Assembly: GCA_037349315.1 (NCBI GenBank) | Contig: JBAIAC010000027.1 | Coordinates: forward strand, 20,438,501-20,502,500 | Source: Chelydra serpentina | Taxonomy: Eukaryota; Chordata; Testudines; Chelydridae | Direction of reading: 5' to 3' | DNA length: 64,000 nt | Part shown: piece after piece, positions 1-9,445 of the stretch | Layout: every line of letters begins with the position of its first letter | How positions within the stretch are numbered: the stretch's first letter is position 1 | Translations under genes and position numbers: made by a program | The notes under the pieces: generated by a model | What the model was told of the DNA's origin: nothing | Seen by the model: the letters and a program-made list of their open reading frames with translations, nothing else | Database searches by the model: none

Positions 1-529
1 TCCGAGCAGGCTGGAATATGAATTCAGATGTTCTCTCCGATGTACTCTGTGGGGCTCCCCAAAGGGGACTAAATCATAGCATCTGAGTTAAGGATTCTAT
101 AAGGTTTGATTTCTGTATTGGGGAGTGCACGGGAGAAAGAACCACCTGTGGAAACAGGCTGTCTCATCTGTTTGAGTGTTCCTATCCCATTGGCAAGGAC
201 ATTTCCATCAGTACTCCAATTATGGGGGGGAAAGTAGGGGCCCCTGAATGTCAAGTGGCGTGTTTTAAACGGCAGTGAGCAATAATTGGGCCATGTGACA
301 GAAGTGAGGTGGCCCCTAGCAGTAGAAAGGGGCCCAGCCCTCGCAACTCCTAGCCGTAATTTGAGCACTGGTTCCCGTACATCCCTCCCAAACTCATTTG
401 GGCATAAAGATAACAAATCTTTCTTTAGGTCATCATTTTGGAAAGTCTTTATCACCAGCACCCCAGAGGGAGAGCAGAGCACAGTTCAGAAGGCCGAGAT
501 GCACTTTACAATCTGCGGAGTGCAGATGG
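1..529. other. non-coding stretch, nothing recognised
   Basis: I see no gene and no repeat family I can name here. The reading frame that opens at 286 and runs into the CR1 protein downstream is open by chance. Its first 80 or so codons do not resemble CR1 ORF2, which becomes recognisable only from about 530. The stretch ends in a 13-bp inverted repeat (513-525 and 530-542) that straddles the 5' end of the CR1 copy. Confidence 0.6.
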
Positions 530-542
530 CTGCACTCCGCAG
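513..542. repeat. 13-bp perfect inverted repeat at CR1 5' junction
   Basis: The arms are CTGCGGAGTGCAG (513-525) and CTGCACTCCGCAG (530-542), separated by ATGG. The right arm is CR1 sequence, since it is also present in the second CR1 at about 17481. The left arm lies just outside the recognisable CR1, so the fold-back was probably created at integration. Confidence 0.85.
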
Positions 543-2166
543 CACAGTATGGGGAGGAGATGACCAGCCCTCTGCGGAGAAAGAAGTAGTTCGGGACTAT
601 TTAGAAAAGCTGGACGAACACAAGTCCATGGGGCCGGATGCACTGCATCCGAGGGTGCTAAAGGAGTTGGCGGATGTGATTACAGAGCCATTGGCCATTA
701 TCTTTGACAAATCATGGCAATCGGGGGAGGTCCCGGATGACTGGAAAAAAGCTAATGTAGTGCCCATCTTTAAAAAAGGGAAGAAGGAAGATCCGGGGAA
801 CTACAGGCCAGTCAGTCTCACCTCAATCCCTGGAAAAATCATGGAACAGGTCCTCAAGGAATCAATTTTGAACCACTTAAAGGAGGGGAAAGTGATCAGG
901 AACAGTCAGCATGGATTCACCAAGGGCAAGTCATGCCTGACTAACCTAATTGCCTTCTATGATGAGATAACTGGCTCTGTGGATGAGGGGAAAGCAGTGG
1001 ATGTGCTATTTCTTGACTTTAGCAAAGCTTTTGATACAGTCTCGCACAGCGTTCTTGCCAGCAAGTTAAAGAAGTATGGGCTGGATGAATGGACGGTAAG
1101 GTGGATAGAAAACTGGCTGGATGGTCGTGCTCAACGGGTAGTGATCAATGGCTCCATGTCTAGTTGGCAGCCGGTATCAAGTGGAGTGCCCCAAGGGTCG
1201 GTGCTGGGGCCGGTTTTGTTCAAGATCTTCATCAACGACCTGGAGGATGGTGTGGACTGCACCCTTAGCAAGTTTGCAGATGACACTAAACTGGGAGGAG
1301 TGGTTGATACGCTGGAGGGTAGGGATAGGATACAGAGGGACCTAGACAAATTAGAGGATTGGGCCAAAAGAAATCTGATGAGGTTCAACAAGGACAAGTG
1401 CAGAGTCCTGCACTTAGGACGGAAGAATCCCATGCACTGCTACAGACTAGGGACCGAATGGCTGGGCAGCAGTTCTGCAGAAAAGGACCTAGGGGTTACA
1501 GTGGACGAAAAGCTGAATATGAGTCAACAGTGTGCCCTTGTTGCCAAGAAGGCTAACGGCATTTTGGGCTGTATAAGTAGGGGCATTTCCAGCAGATCGA
1601 GGGACGTGATTATTCCCCTCTATTCGGCACTGGTGAGGCCTCATTTGGAGTACTGTGTTCAGTTTTGGGCCCCACACTACAAGAAGGATGTGGATAAATT
1701 GGAAAGAGTCCAACGGAGGGCAACAAAAATGATTAGGGGGCTGGAGCACATGACTTATGAGGAGAGGCTGAGGGAACTGAGATTGTTTAGCCTGCAGAAG
1801 AGAAGAGTGAGGGGGGATTTGATAGCTGCTTTCAACTACCTAAAAGGGGGTTCCAAAGAGGATGGATCTAGACTGTTCTCAGTGGTAGAAGATGACAGAA
1901 CAAGGAGTAATGGTCTCAAGTTGCAGAGGGGGAGGTTTAGGTTGGATATTAGGAAAAACTTTTTCACTAGTAGGGTGGTGAAGCACTGGAATGGGTTACC
2001 TAGGGAGGTGGTGGAATCTCCTTCCTTAGAGGTTTTTAAGGTCAGGCTTGACAAAGCCCTGGCTGGGATGATCTAGTTGGGGTTGGTCCTGCTTTGAGCA
2101 GGGGTTTGGACTAGATGACCTCCTGAGGTCCCTTCCAACCCTGAGATTCTATGATTCTATGATTCT
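530..2166 (+). mobile_element. CR1 LINE, 5'-truncated, with open ORF2 3' half
   Basis: This is a 5'-truncated CR1 non-LTR retrotransposon whose reverse-transcriptase frame is open to its natural stop at 2074-2076. Visible motifs are the fingers/palm block around [13 protein letters not shown], then [19 protein letters not shown] and the catalytic FADDTKL box at about 1273. After these comes the CR1 C-terminal region with [12 protein letters not shown] and a helical tail ending LDKALAGMI. The 3' UTR has the conserved CR1 end and finishes in the ATTCTATG octamer repeat rather than a poly(A) tail, as is typical of CR1. The endonuclease half is missing. The open frame and near identity to the copy at 16784-19118 point to recent activity of the family. 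It could still encode a partial RT but lacks the endonuclease and promoter, so it is probably a dead copy. Confidence 0.93.
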
Positions 2167-2660
2167 TTCTTATGGTCTTCACCAGGCTCCAGACACACCT
2201 GCACGCTGCCGGAGAGCTGCAGGGAAGCACTCATGCCAAGTAGCCGATCAGTGTTTGGGTAGATTCTCAGTTCTGTATCTTCTCCTACGTGAATGTGTTG
2301 ACTCTGCATAGAGAGGAGAAATGCAGGGCTGGCAGATATCTCACTCTGGCACGTGCTGGTCTCCTGATATCAGTCCAGGGCTGGTGGCAATATGAAGGGC
2401 CAGATTAACTCTCCTGTGGGCCCAGGGCTATTAGATTTTGTGGGGCACCTGTATACAAGTCTTTTTCCTAATTTAAAACAAAATGATCACCATTATGGCA
2501 TCGAGGCTATTAATGTTATACAAAACTTGCCTTTTAATGAACATAAAGCTGTTCTGTGGTTACATTTCAGTCTTAAAACATAGAATATAGTTAAGTGAAT
2601 TCAAAATAGCCTACTTCTCACGTTAGAACAGCTGTTATTAGTTTCTTTCTGGGAGGCAGT
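2167..2660. other. unassigned non-coding DNA
   Basis: AT-balanced sequence between the CR1 3' end and the GC-rich minisatellite. I recognise no gene or repeat. Confidence 0.5.
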
Positions 2661-2664
2661 TTGG

Positions 2665-3040
2665 GTGCAGGAGGGGGCTCCCGGCTGGGGCAGAGTGTTG
2701 GGGTGCAGGAGAGGATGAGGGGTACGGGCTCTGGGAAGGAGTTTGGGTGCAGGAGGGGGCTCCCGGCTGGGGCAGAGTGTTGGGGTGCAGGAGAGGATGA
2801 GGGATACAGGCTCTGGGAGGGTGTTTGGTGCAGGAGGGGGCTCCCGGCTGGGGCAGAGTGTTGGGGTGCAGAAGAGGATGAGGGGTACGGGCTCTGGGAG
2901 GGAGTTTGGTGCAGGAGGGGGCTCCCGGCTGGGGCAGAGTGTTGGGGTGCAGGAGAGGATGAGGGGTACGGGCTCTGGGAGGGAGTTTGGTGCAGGAGGG
3001 GATTCTGACCTGGGGCACAGGGTTGGGGTGCAGGAGGGGT
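2665..3040. repeat. 81-82 bp GC-rich minisatellite, about 4.5 units
   Basis: The block starting GTGCAGGAGGGGG recurs at 2665, 2747, 2828, 2909 and 2990, giving periods of 82, 81, 81 and 81 bp. Each unit carries CTCCCGGCTGGGGCAGAG and a second near-repeat GGGGTGCAGGAGAGGATGAG. The last unit diverges. Long ORFs on both strands across it are artefacts of the periodicity. A degenerate single unit occurs at about 4055-4130, next to a second copy of the same GC-rich interspersed repeat. Confidence 0.9.
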
Positions 3041-3545
3041 TGCGAGGTGCAGGCTCCGGCCGGTGGCAGCAGGGCTCAGGCAGGCTGCCTGCCTGCATGC
3101 CATGGTCCCACACTGCTTCTGGAAGCAGCCGGCTGCTGGCATGTCTCTGTGTGCCCCTTGGGGGAGGGGGACAGTGCCTCTCTGTGCTCTGCCCATGCCC
3201 GCAAGCACCGCCCCCGCAGCTCCCATTGGCCGGTTCTTACCTTGGGGGGGGGGGGGGGGGGCTTCCTATAAGCAGCCCACATGTCCCTCAGCTCCTAGGC
3301 GGAGGCACAGCAGGGCAGCTCTGCACACAGCCCCCACCTCCTGGCACCACACCTGCAGCTCCCATTGGCCGCGGTTTCCAGCCAATGGGAGCTGCGGAGT
3401 GGGGGCAGCGTGAAGAGCCACACACACCCCCCCACTCCAGGGGCCACAGAGACGTGCCAGCAGCCAGTCGCTTCCGGGAGCGGTGTGGGGCCACGGCATG
3501 CAGGCATCCTGCCTGAGCCCTGCTGCCCCCCTTAGCCCAGGGCCC
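3041..3545. repeat. GC-rich interspersed repeat with internal hairpin
   Basis: GC-rich sequence whose distinctive parts recur at 4130-4311: a TTACCTTGGGGG block, GGCTCCTAGGCGGAGGCACAG, and CAGCTCCCATTGG facing its own complement. A perfect 14-bp inverted repeat lies at 3355-3368 and 3382-3395. An 18-base G run is at 3244-3261. It resembles the GC-rich inner part of non-autonomous DNA transposons common in turtles, but I cannot name the family. Confidence 0.6.
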
Positions 3546-4029
3546 TAGGTTGCAGCCCCTAAAGCCCCGGCGTTAATCCAGCCCTGGCAATATGTGGCGG
3601 GGCCTTTGCAATAGTCCAGCTGCTGCTCTGAGGGGCGTCTCATGACTGACACTGGTTTCTGCTAGGTTCCTATCCCGTTCAGTACAAGTTTCCCTGCCCT
3701 CTTCTCCTGAATCCTTGTGTGTGTCATTAGAGCAAGCTACAGACCTACCTATCGGCTCTGCTTTTCACTTGTGTGAAATCTTTTTGTTTTGAAAAATTAG
3801 ATTAAAGATAAACATCCACATAACTTGTTACAAAACACTGCGTCATGGTTGTGGAGCATCGCTAGTCAGTGTACTGTATTTAGAGAGATGCTCTATAACT
3901 TGGTTTCTATGGACGAGTTGCATACATATTATCCCACTTAGCTTTACAAAGTGGGGAAAAATGTATATCCACCCTACATCCATTGAAACCTGCATGTTGT
4001 GGGCATGCTGGGGCAGTCTCAGGCCACCA
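3546..4029. other. unassigned non-coding DNA
   Basis: Single-copy-looking sequence between two copies of the GC-rich repeat. Nothing is recognised. Confidence 0.45.
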
Positions 4030-4311
4030 CACCCCTCCCCCCCAGCAGCAGCAGGAGTTTGGGTGTGGGAGGGGGCTCTGGGCTAAGGCAGGGGGTTGGG
4101 GTGCGGGACGGGGTGAGGGCTCTAGGCGGCACTTACCTTGGGGGCGGGGGGACTTCCTAGAATTGGCCACGTGTCCCTCGGCTCCTAGGCGGAGGCACAG
4201 CAGGGCAGCTCTGCCCACAGCCCCACCTGCAGGCACCGCCCCTGCAGCTCCCATTGGCCGCAGTTCCCAGCCAGTGGGAGCTGCAGAGTGGGCGCTTGGG
4301 GTGGGGACAGC
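4030..4311. repeat. second GC-rich interspersed repeat, left part
   Basis: Same family as 3041-3545, including the minisatellite-like unit, the GGCTCCTAGGCGGAGGCACAG block and the CCCATTGG fold-back. It is interrupted at 4312 by a reverse-strand CR1. GC-rich sequence with the CCTAGGAGCCGAGGG block resumes right after the CR1, which suggests insertion into this repeat. Confidence 0.6.
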
Positions 4312-4983
4312 ATAGAATCCTAGAATATCAGGGTTGGAAGGGACCTCAGGAGATCATCTAGTCCAACCCCCTGCTCAAAGCAGGACCAACCCCAACTAAA
4401 TCATCCCAGCCAGGGCTTTGTCAAGCCTGACCTTAAAAACCTCTAATGGTGGAGATTCCACCACCTCCCTAGGTAACCCATTCTAGTGCTTCACCACCCT
4501 ACTAGTGAAATAGTTTTTCCTAATATCCAACCTAAACCTCCCCCTCTGCAACTTGAGACCATTACTCCTTGTTCCGTCATTTGGTACTGCTGAGAACAGT
4601 CTAGATCCATCCTCTTTGGAACCCCCTTTCAGGTAGTTGAAAGCAGCTATCAAATCCCCCCTCACTCTTCTCTTCTGCAGGCTAAACAATCCCAGTTCCC
4701 TCAGCCTCTCCTCATAAGTCATGTGCTCCAGCCCCCTAATCATTTTTGTTGCCGTCCGCTGGACTCTTTCCAATTTTTCCACATCCTCCTTGTAGTGTGG
4801 GGCCCAAAACTGGACACAATACTCCAGATGAGGCCTCACCAATGCAGAATAGAGGGGAATAATCACGTCCCTCGATCTGCTGGCAATGCTCCTACTTATA
4901 CAGCCCAAAATGCTGTTAGCCTTCTTGGCAACAAGGGCACACTGTTGACTCGTATCCAACTTCTTGTCCACTGTAACCCCTTG
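4312..4983 (-). mobile_element. CR1 LINE, 3' end, reverse strand
   Basis: About 670 bp of CR1 on the minus strand. The octamer tail is at 4312-4330, then the conserved 3' UTR, then the ORF2 C-terminus, with [17 protein letters not shown] recognisable on the reverse strand. In-frame damage is visible: the conserved tryptophan codon after VVKH is a stop near 4480. The element is truncated at its 5' side just before the GVTVD segment, and GC-rich repeat sequence flanks both ends. The minus-strand frame that runs past 4983 to 5193 is read-through into poly-C-rich flank. Confidence 0.93.
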
Positions 4984-5290
4984 GCCACATCTCTGCCTAG
5001 GAGCCGAGGGACACATGGCTACTTCCAGGGAGCTGTGTGGAGCTGGGTAGGGAGCCTGCCAGCCCGCCCAAGCTCCCCCCCCCCCCCAGCAACAGCGAGG
5101 GGCCTGGGCCACCCCCTCCCAGAGCACCCGCGGCTTCCCCAGACCCCCCCCCCCCCCGAGCACACAGGTTTTAGGCAAGGGTATATAGTACAAGTTATGG
5201 ACAGGTCACAGTCGTGAATTTTTGTTTACTGCCCGTGCGTGACCTGTCCATGCCTTTTTAGTAAAATACCCGTGACTAAAACATAGCCTT
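4984..5290. repeat. GC-rich repeat remainder plus hairpin repeat
   Basis: From 4984 the GC-rich repeat resumes, with two long C runs. At 5197-5209 and 5239-5251 there is a perfect 13-bp inverted repeat (ATGGACAGGTCAC and its complement), inside a segment that looks like a turtle MITE carrying a TAAAATACCCGTGACTAAAA-type end. The family is not assigned. Confidence 0.5.
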
Positions 5291-6338
5291 ACCCATAAGA
5301 TAAATGTGTCGACAAAGTTGTGATCCTAGTTAGTTGCTATGCTGCATACCGTGGCCTGTTGAACTTTCACAGCAAAAGCAGGTCCAGAACTTGGATCCTC
5401 TTACACCAAAAGCATAGAACCAATTATGCTAAAGAAGACTGTTAGCTGTGCGGAACCTATGTTACAATGTTGAGAAGTTCTCATACTATCCAGTAGAGGG
5501 CAGTGATACACACTAGAACGAGAGACATTTATATTAATATTATGTAAACTACATAAGGTAATTCTGCACTTCAAGCTGAAGGTGTCATTCCCAGTGTGAG
5601 GAGACAGATCTGCGCTAGCTCTGAGCTAGTGTGCTAAAAGAAGAATGTAGCTATGGCACCTCAAACAGCGGGAGGGGCTAGCCACTTTGAGTGCACACCT
5701 AGCATGGTGGACGGGTACTCGGAGAGCTGGTCCCTGTCCGCTGCTCACACCGCAGCACTCTGCACTCGGTCAAAGCTAACTCTGGAACATCACCTTGCAA
5801 CTTGAAGTGCTGCTGTCCCCAGAGACATTAGTTACTAAGCCAAGGAGGGCATTAAGGCCGAAGGACTAGCTGTTGCTATTTCATGTACAAGTTGGGAACC
5901 ACCAAGGCTGATGTCCTTCATGCTCTGGTTTTAAGTTCCGTCTACTGACTGGATTTCCCATATTTTGATATCCTACCTGCCAGCCATCAGTGGTGGGGGA
6001 TTCTCCCATTCTGTGGCTGTCATCATGCAGGCTGCAGTGAGAAAGAACTTAAAAGTGGAGACCTCTAAAACCTGGGATCACCTCATAACTTAACAGGTTG
6101 TCTTCTATACTTCCTGTGCACGTTTGGACCAGTTCCCAGCAGAATTTTGATGACAAAAGCACTCTGTGGGGTGCTTACTCTAAAACAGTAACCTACATAA
6201 AGTAAAGTAAAGCAAAGCAATTGAATGCATCACAGTGTGCCTGGGGCTATGTGAAATTTCAAATGGCTAAGGAATCTGAGTGGTTTCCAGCTACAGTATA
6301 CACAAAGTTTTAGATCTAGAGTGAAATGGCTGGGATGC
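5291..6338. other. unassigned non-coding DNA
   Basis: About 1 kb with no coding potential, no recognised repeat and no exon-like segment bounded by good splice sites. Confidence 0.5.
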
Positions 6339-6793
6339 TTTTACTGCAGTGGTTCTCAACCAGGGGTACTTGTACCCCTGGGGGTACGCAGAGGTCTTAC
6401 TGGGGTACATCAACACATCTAGATATTTGCCTAATTTTACAAGAAGCTACATAAAAAGCACTAGTGAAATCAATACACACTAAAATTTCATACAATGACT
6501 TGTTTATACTGCTCTATCTACTATACACTGAAATGTAAATACAATATTTATATTCCAATCGATTTATTTTATAAGTATATGGTAAAAATGCGAAAGTAAG
6601 CAATTTGTCAATAATAGTGTGCTATCACATTCTTGTATTTTTAGGTCTGATTTTGTAAGCAAATATTTTTTAAGTGAGGTGCAACTTGGGGTACACAATT
6701 AAAATCAGACTCCTGAAAGGGGTACAGTAAACTGGAAAAAGAACAAGGAGTATTTGTGGCACCTTAGACTAACAAATTTATTTGGGCATAAGC

Positions 6794-6821
6794 TTTCGTG
6801 GGCTAGAACCCACTTCATCAG
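6794..6821 (-). ncRNA. hammerhead-ribozyme-like core, left arm
   Basis: Mirror image of the right-arm core, read on the minus strand: CTGATGA at 6821-6815, stem GTGGG/CCCAC with a 6-nt loop, GAAA at 6797-6794, then GC-TTAT-GC. It again lacks an obvious cleavage-site U. Confidence 0.6.
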
Positions 6822-6848
6822 ATGCATGGAGTGGAACATACTATGCAT

Positions 6849-6880
6849 CTGATGAAGTGGGTTCTAGCCCACGAAAGCTT
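6849..6880 (+). ncRNA. hammerhead-ribozyme-like core, right arm
   Basis: In order: CTGATGA (6849-6855), a 5-bp stem GTGGG (6857-6861) with CCCAC (6868-6872) closing a 6-nt loop, then GAAA (6873-6876) and a short GC-TTCT-GC hairpin. This is the conserved core order of a hammerhead ribozyme. The expected cleavage U after the last hairpin is not evident (the bases are CCC), so it may be inactive. Confidence 0.6.
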
Positions 6881-7157
6881 CTGCCCAAATAAATTTGTTA
6901 CTCTCTGGGGTGCCACAAGTACTCCTCGTTCTTTTTGCAGATACAGACTAACATGGCTACCCCTCGCAAACCTGTAAACTGGAAAGATTCAGAGCCACTG
7001 CTTTACTGGCTGGAAATCACTCATCTAAGAAGCTTCAGAGAGACGTGTGTGGCTAAAACTGCTTATACTTTTTCAGCCAAAATTGCCAACTGCCTTCTGG
7101 TGCTAGTGCCTGCTTAGCTTTACGTCCCCCAGACTATGTGTCATTATTCATAGTCCA

Positions 7158-7361
7158 TCAAGGAAACAGCTCATCTTGGTCCCTCTGATGATCAACAAGG
7201 CTCAGATGGGAGGCACAGACCCTGCCACACTCTTGGCAGGTCCAGTCAGGGGTGACTTCCTTGTCATTGCTGCATCCCCCTTTGTCCCTGGCATGATGGA
7301 TGCAGATTTCGTTGCCTGGAGTGGTGCCATATATGCATTTGTAGGCTTCAGGGAGAGGCAA
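7158..7361 (-). pseudogene. possible LINE C-terminal zinc-finger remnant
   Basis: A 67-codon minus-strand frame ends in a segment with WTCQECGRVCASHLSLVDHQR. The CxxC...H spacing and the GRxCxSxxxLxxHQR pattern resemble the C-terminal zinc finger of many vertebrate LINE-type endonuclease/RT proteins. The second histidine/cysteine pair is incomplete and no RT is found next to it. I treat it as a degraded transposon remnant, and chance is possible. Confidence 0.35.
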
Positions 7362-8221
7362 TCTAAATTATGGGTGCTGTGCAGTGATTGTGCAGAGCTG
7401 CCTTTTGCAATCAAGCTGTGTATTCGTGCCAGCAAAAGTGGAAGAAAAATTACTGCTTTTGGTGGTAGTGTGCTACTGCAACCCAATTATCTCAGGTAGT
7501 CGTAATGAGTATCTAATTCTCATGTACTGTTCCTGCCAACACGTATACTTCAAAGGACAGACCCCAGTAAAGCCACGTACTCATGGGCTGGTTGCAGAAT
7601 GCAGAGGATTATGGAATCTTCCTCTGTTCCTGTCCTGCCTGGATTATGGAATGAGGATTCCGTGAGTTAAAAGTGGGGGCTCTACTCTTCGAACTAAGGT
7701 TCTGTCTACACTAGAAGTACAACCTTAGTTTTGTAGCCAAGTTGTGACCTGCTCGTCAAACATGATTGAGTTGTCTGCATGCAGAGTGCTTACTTCTCAG
7801 CCCAATTGTGTGCGTGTCAGTACCCATTTCACTTGCAGAACCATGTCAACTCCAGTTCATTGTGGGAAAAACTGGACAGCTGTCCCATTATGGCCATGAC
7901 GGACTTCACTGCCAAAAATGGTGCGTGTTTCGAGGGAGATAACTAATGGGAGTTGGCTATCTTGCTGTAAAATCCAAGTGGAGACAAGGTATAGGAAGTT
8001 TTTTCGTTGAGGCGAGGTCAGCCCTAGATGGGGGCATAGTGTTAACTCAGGGTCTGACCAAATTCTCCTGGTCTAAAACCACTCCTGGCTAATGTTCTGT
8101 GCTGGGTGCTTCAGGTGGATTCCTGAAGGTCTGTAGGAACCTGTCAACATTTACTTACTAGGAACAGAAGACATTTCATTTGATGGGATGTGCTTCACCT
8201 TGAGCAACCATAATTCTTGTA
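7362..8221. other. unassigned non-coding DNA
   Basis: No gene or clear repeat. A GTCTACACTAG motif near 7705 resembles Harbinger-type MITE ends in this window, but I could not find a matching partner end. Confidence 0.4.
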
Positions 8222-8294
8222 GGTTTCAGTGTAGTAGCCGTGTTAGTCTGTGTCAGCAAAACGAAAATAAGAAAGAAAAACTTGTAGCACCTTA

Positions 8295-8566
8295 GCCCAG
8301 GTCTACACTAACCCCCCCTGTCGAACTAAGATAAGTTAATAACGTAGCTGAAGTCGAAGTATCTTAGTTCGAACTTACCTGTGGTCCACACGTGGCGCGC
8401 AGGCTCCCCCGTCGACTCCGCCTACTCCGCTCGTCGAGCTGGATTACCAGCGTCGACGGCGGAGCACTTCCTGGTTCGATTTATCGCGTCTAGACAAGAC
8501 GCGATAAATCGAACCCAGAACATCGATCCCGCGCCTCCGACCGGACGCGTAAGTATAGACGTACCC
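8295..8566. mobile_element. Harbinger-like MITE, copy 1 (272 bp)
   Basis: The element has related ends (AGGTCTACACTAACC on the left, and GTCTATACTTA read inward from the right). It is flanked by TTA at 8292-8294 and 8567-8569, the 3-bp target duplication typical of PIF/Harbinger. It is unusually CpG-rich, with a GTCGAC-containing core, and contains a perfect 19-bp inverted repeat at 8473-8491 and 8497-8515. It has no ORF. Copy 2 at 13930-14201 is the same length with only scattered differences. Confidence 0.78.
8473..8515. repeat. 19-bp perfect hairpin inside MITE copy 1
   Basis: GGTTCGATTTATCGCGTCT and its exact complement are separated by AGACA. The hairpin is identical in copy 2 (14108-14150), CpGs included. 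Confidence 0.9.
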
Positions 8567-8636
8567 TTAGAGACTAACAAATTTATTTCAGCATAAGCTT
8601 TCGTGGGTTAATACCCACTTCATCGGATGCAATAAT

Positions 8637-9140
8637 GCATAATTCTTGTGTTTGAGCTGATGCTGAATGAAGGATTGGGGCCAGGAGAGAGGAAAATGTA
8701 GTGCTCTTCCAGAGCCATCGTCCCTTTAATTTTCTTTCTTTCTTATTTTCTTTTAATTTTCCAGTTCATTTGCTGTGGGAGAGGAGGGGGCAGTGTGCAC
8801 CATCTCAAGCAACTTTGCAAGCCTCTTCTGTGCCTTTTAGGGTGAAAAAGAGCTGTGAAGTACAGTTCCAATAGCCAGTTGCTGTTGAGTTTTGACACCC
8901 GGACTGAGTTGCCCTCTAACTGAACTGGAGGGATACAAAGGAGAGTTATTTTATGCCCTAATGCTAGGGAACACAGCGCTCTTGGAGGTGTTGTCTTTCA
9001 AATGAGATGTAAAATTGAGGACCTGAACGCCTGAGGACTCCTGAAGATCTCAGAACTGGGGGGATGAGGGGCTAAGCACTAAGTTGGGCGATTGCATTCT
9101 GCCTCCCTGGATTCTCTCTGCAGTGTGAGTGGGATATGTG
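8637..9140. other. unassigned non-coding DNA
   Basis: Nothing recognisable apart from low-complexity TTTCTT runs near 8730. Confidence 0.45.
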
Positions 9141-9222
9141 AGTTGGGGTTGGTCCTGCTTTGAGCAGGGGGTTGGACTAGATGGCCTCCTGAGGTCCCTT
9201 CCAACCCTGAGATTCTATGACT
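9141..9222 (+). mobile_element. CR1 3'-tail fragment
   Basis: About 80 bp matching the CR1 3' UTR end (TTGGTCCTGCTTTGAGCAGG through CCAACCCTGAGATTCTATGA), cut at the 5' side. Confidence 0.85.
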
Positions 9223-9334
9223 CAATGGGATGCTTCACCGCCTTATTATTAACCAGGCCACTTTCTCTGGTGCTCCTCATGAGCAGCAGGGAGTTTTGTG
9301 GCAGGGAGGAAGGTAGTGGCATTCTTCTTTTCCA

Positions 9335-9445
9335 GATGGAGTCACTGAGGACCACTGAGCTGAGTGATTTCCCATGGTCACACAGTAAGTGGTGGAGCTG
9401 GGAACGGAACCAAGATCTCACGAGTCTCAGCCCAGACTCAGAACC
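9335..9445 (+). repeat. MIR-like SINE fragment
   Basis: Resembles the MIR central and 3' parts: a TGAGTGATTTCCCATGGTCA-type stretch (equivalent to the MIR gac-ttgcc-aaggtcaca block), a sequence around CAGTAAGTGGTGGAGCTGGG, then a degraded tRNA-like part. The match is by eye only. Confidence 0.45.

Larger units (their letters stand above)
6727..6985. mobile_element. Penelope-like palindromic retroelement fragment, nested in hAT
   Basis: A 235-bp insertion (6739-6973) is flanked by the 12-bp direct repeat GTAAACTGGAAA at 6727-6738 and 6974-6985, so it integrated with a target-site duplication. It consists of two long inverted arms (about 6740-6830 and 6842-6940) around a short spacer. Each arm holds a CACGAAAGC segment and a CTGATGAAGTGGG segment. 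This layout and sequence fit the pseudo-LTR-like ends of Penelope-like elements, which are known to carry hammerhead ribozyme motifs. The family name is from memory. The inverted structure, duplication and motif are seen directly. Confidence 0.72.
6339..7008. mobile_element. hAT-like DNA transposon with target-site duplication
   Basis: The left end CAGTGGTTCTCAACC starts at 6347 and the right end ...AGAGCCACTG stops at 7000, the terminal inverted repeat type of hAT non-autonomous elements. Flanking octamers are TTTTACTG (6339-6346) and CTTTACTG (7001-7008), an 8-bp duplication with one mismatch, as expected for hAT. The interior is AT-rich with no transposase frame. A separate palindromic element is inserted at 6739-6973, so the hAT element is the older of the two. 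Confidence 0.8.
8222..8636. mobile_element. Penelope-like palindrome arm split by a MITE
   Basis: Host pieces 8222-8294 and 8570-8636 belong to the same family as 6739-6973 (AGACTAACAAATTTATTT, AGCATAAGCTTTCGTGGG, CCCACTTCATCGGATGC). They are split by the MITE at 8295-8566. Removing the MITE and one TTA gives a continuous repeat. On the minus strand the ribozyme-like core reads CCGATGA rather than CTGATGA, so the motif is mutated. Confidence 0.7.

Noticed and set aside
286..529. N-terminal 80 codons of the long frame that continues into CR1
   Set aside because: They resemble no CR1 ORF2 sequence. The frame is simply open upstream of the insertion junction.
2601..3516. Several long ORFs on both strands (Gly/Arg-rich, Pro/Ser-rich)
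   Set aside because: They are translations of an 81-82 bp tandem repeat and GC-rich repeat. Composition explains them.
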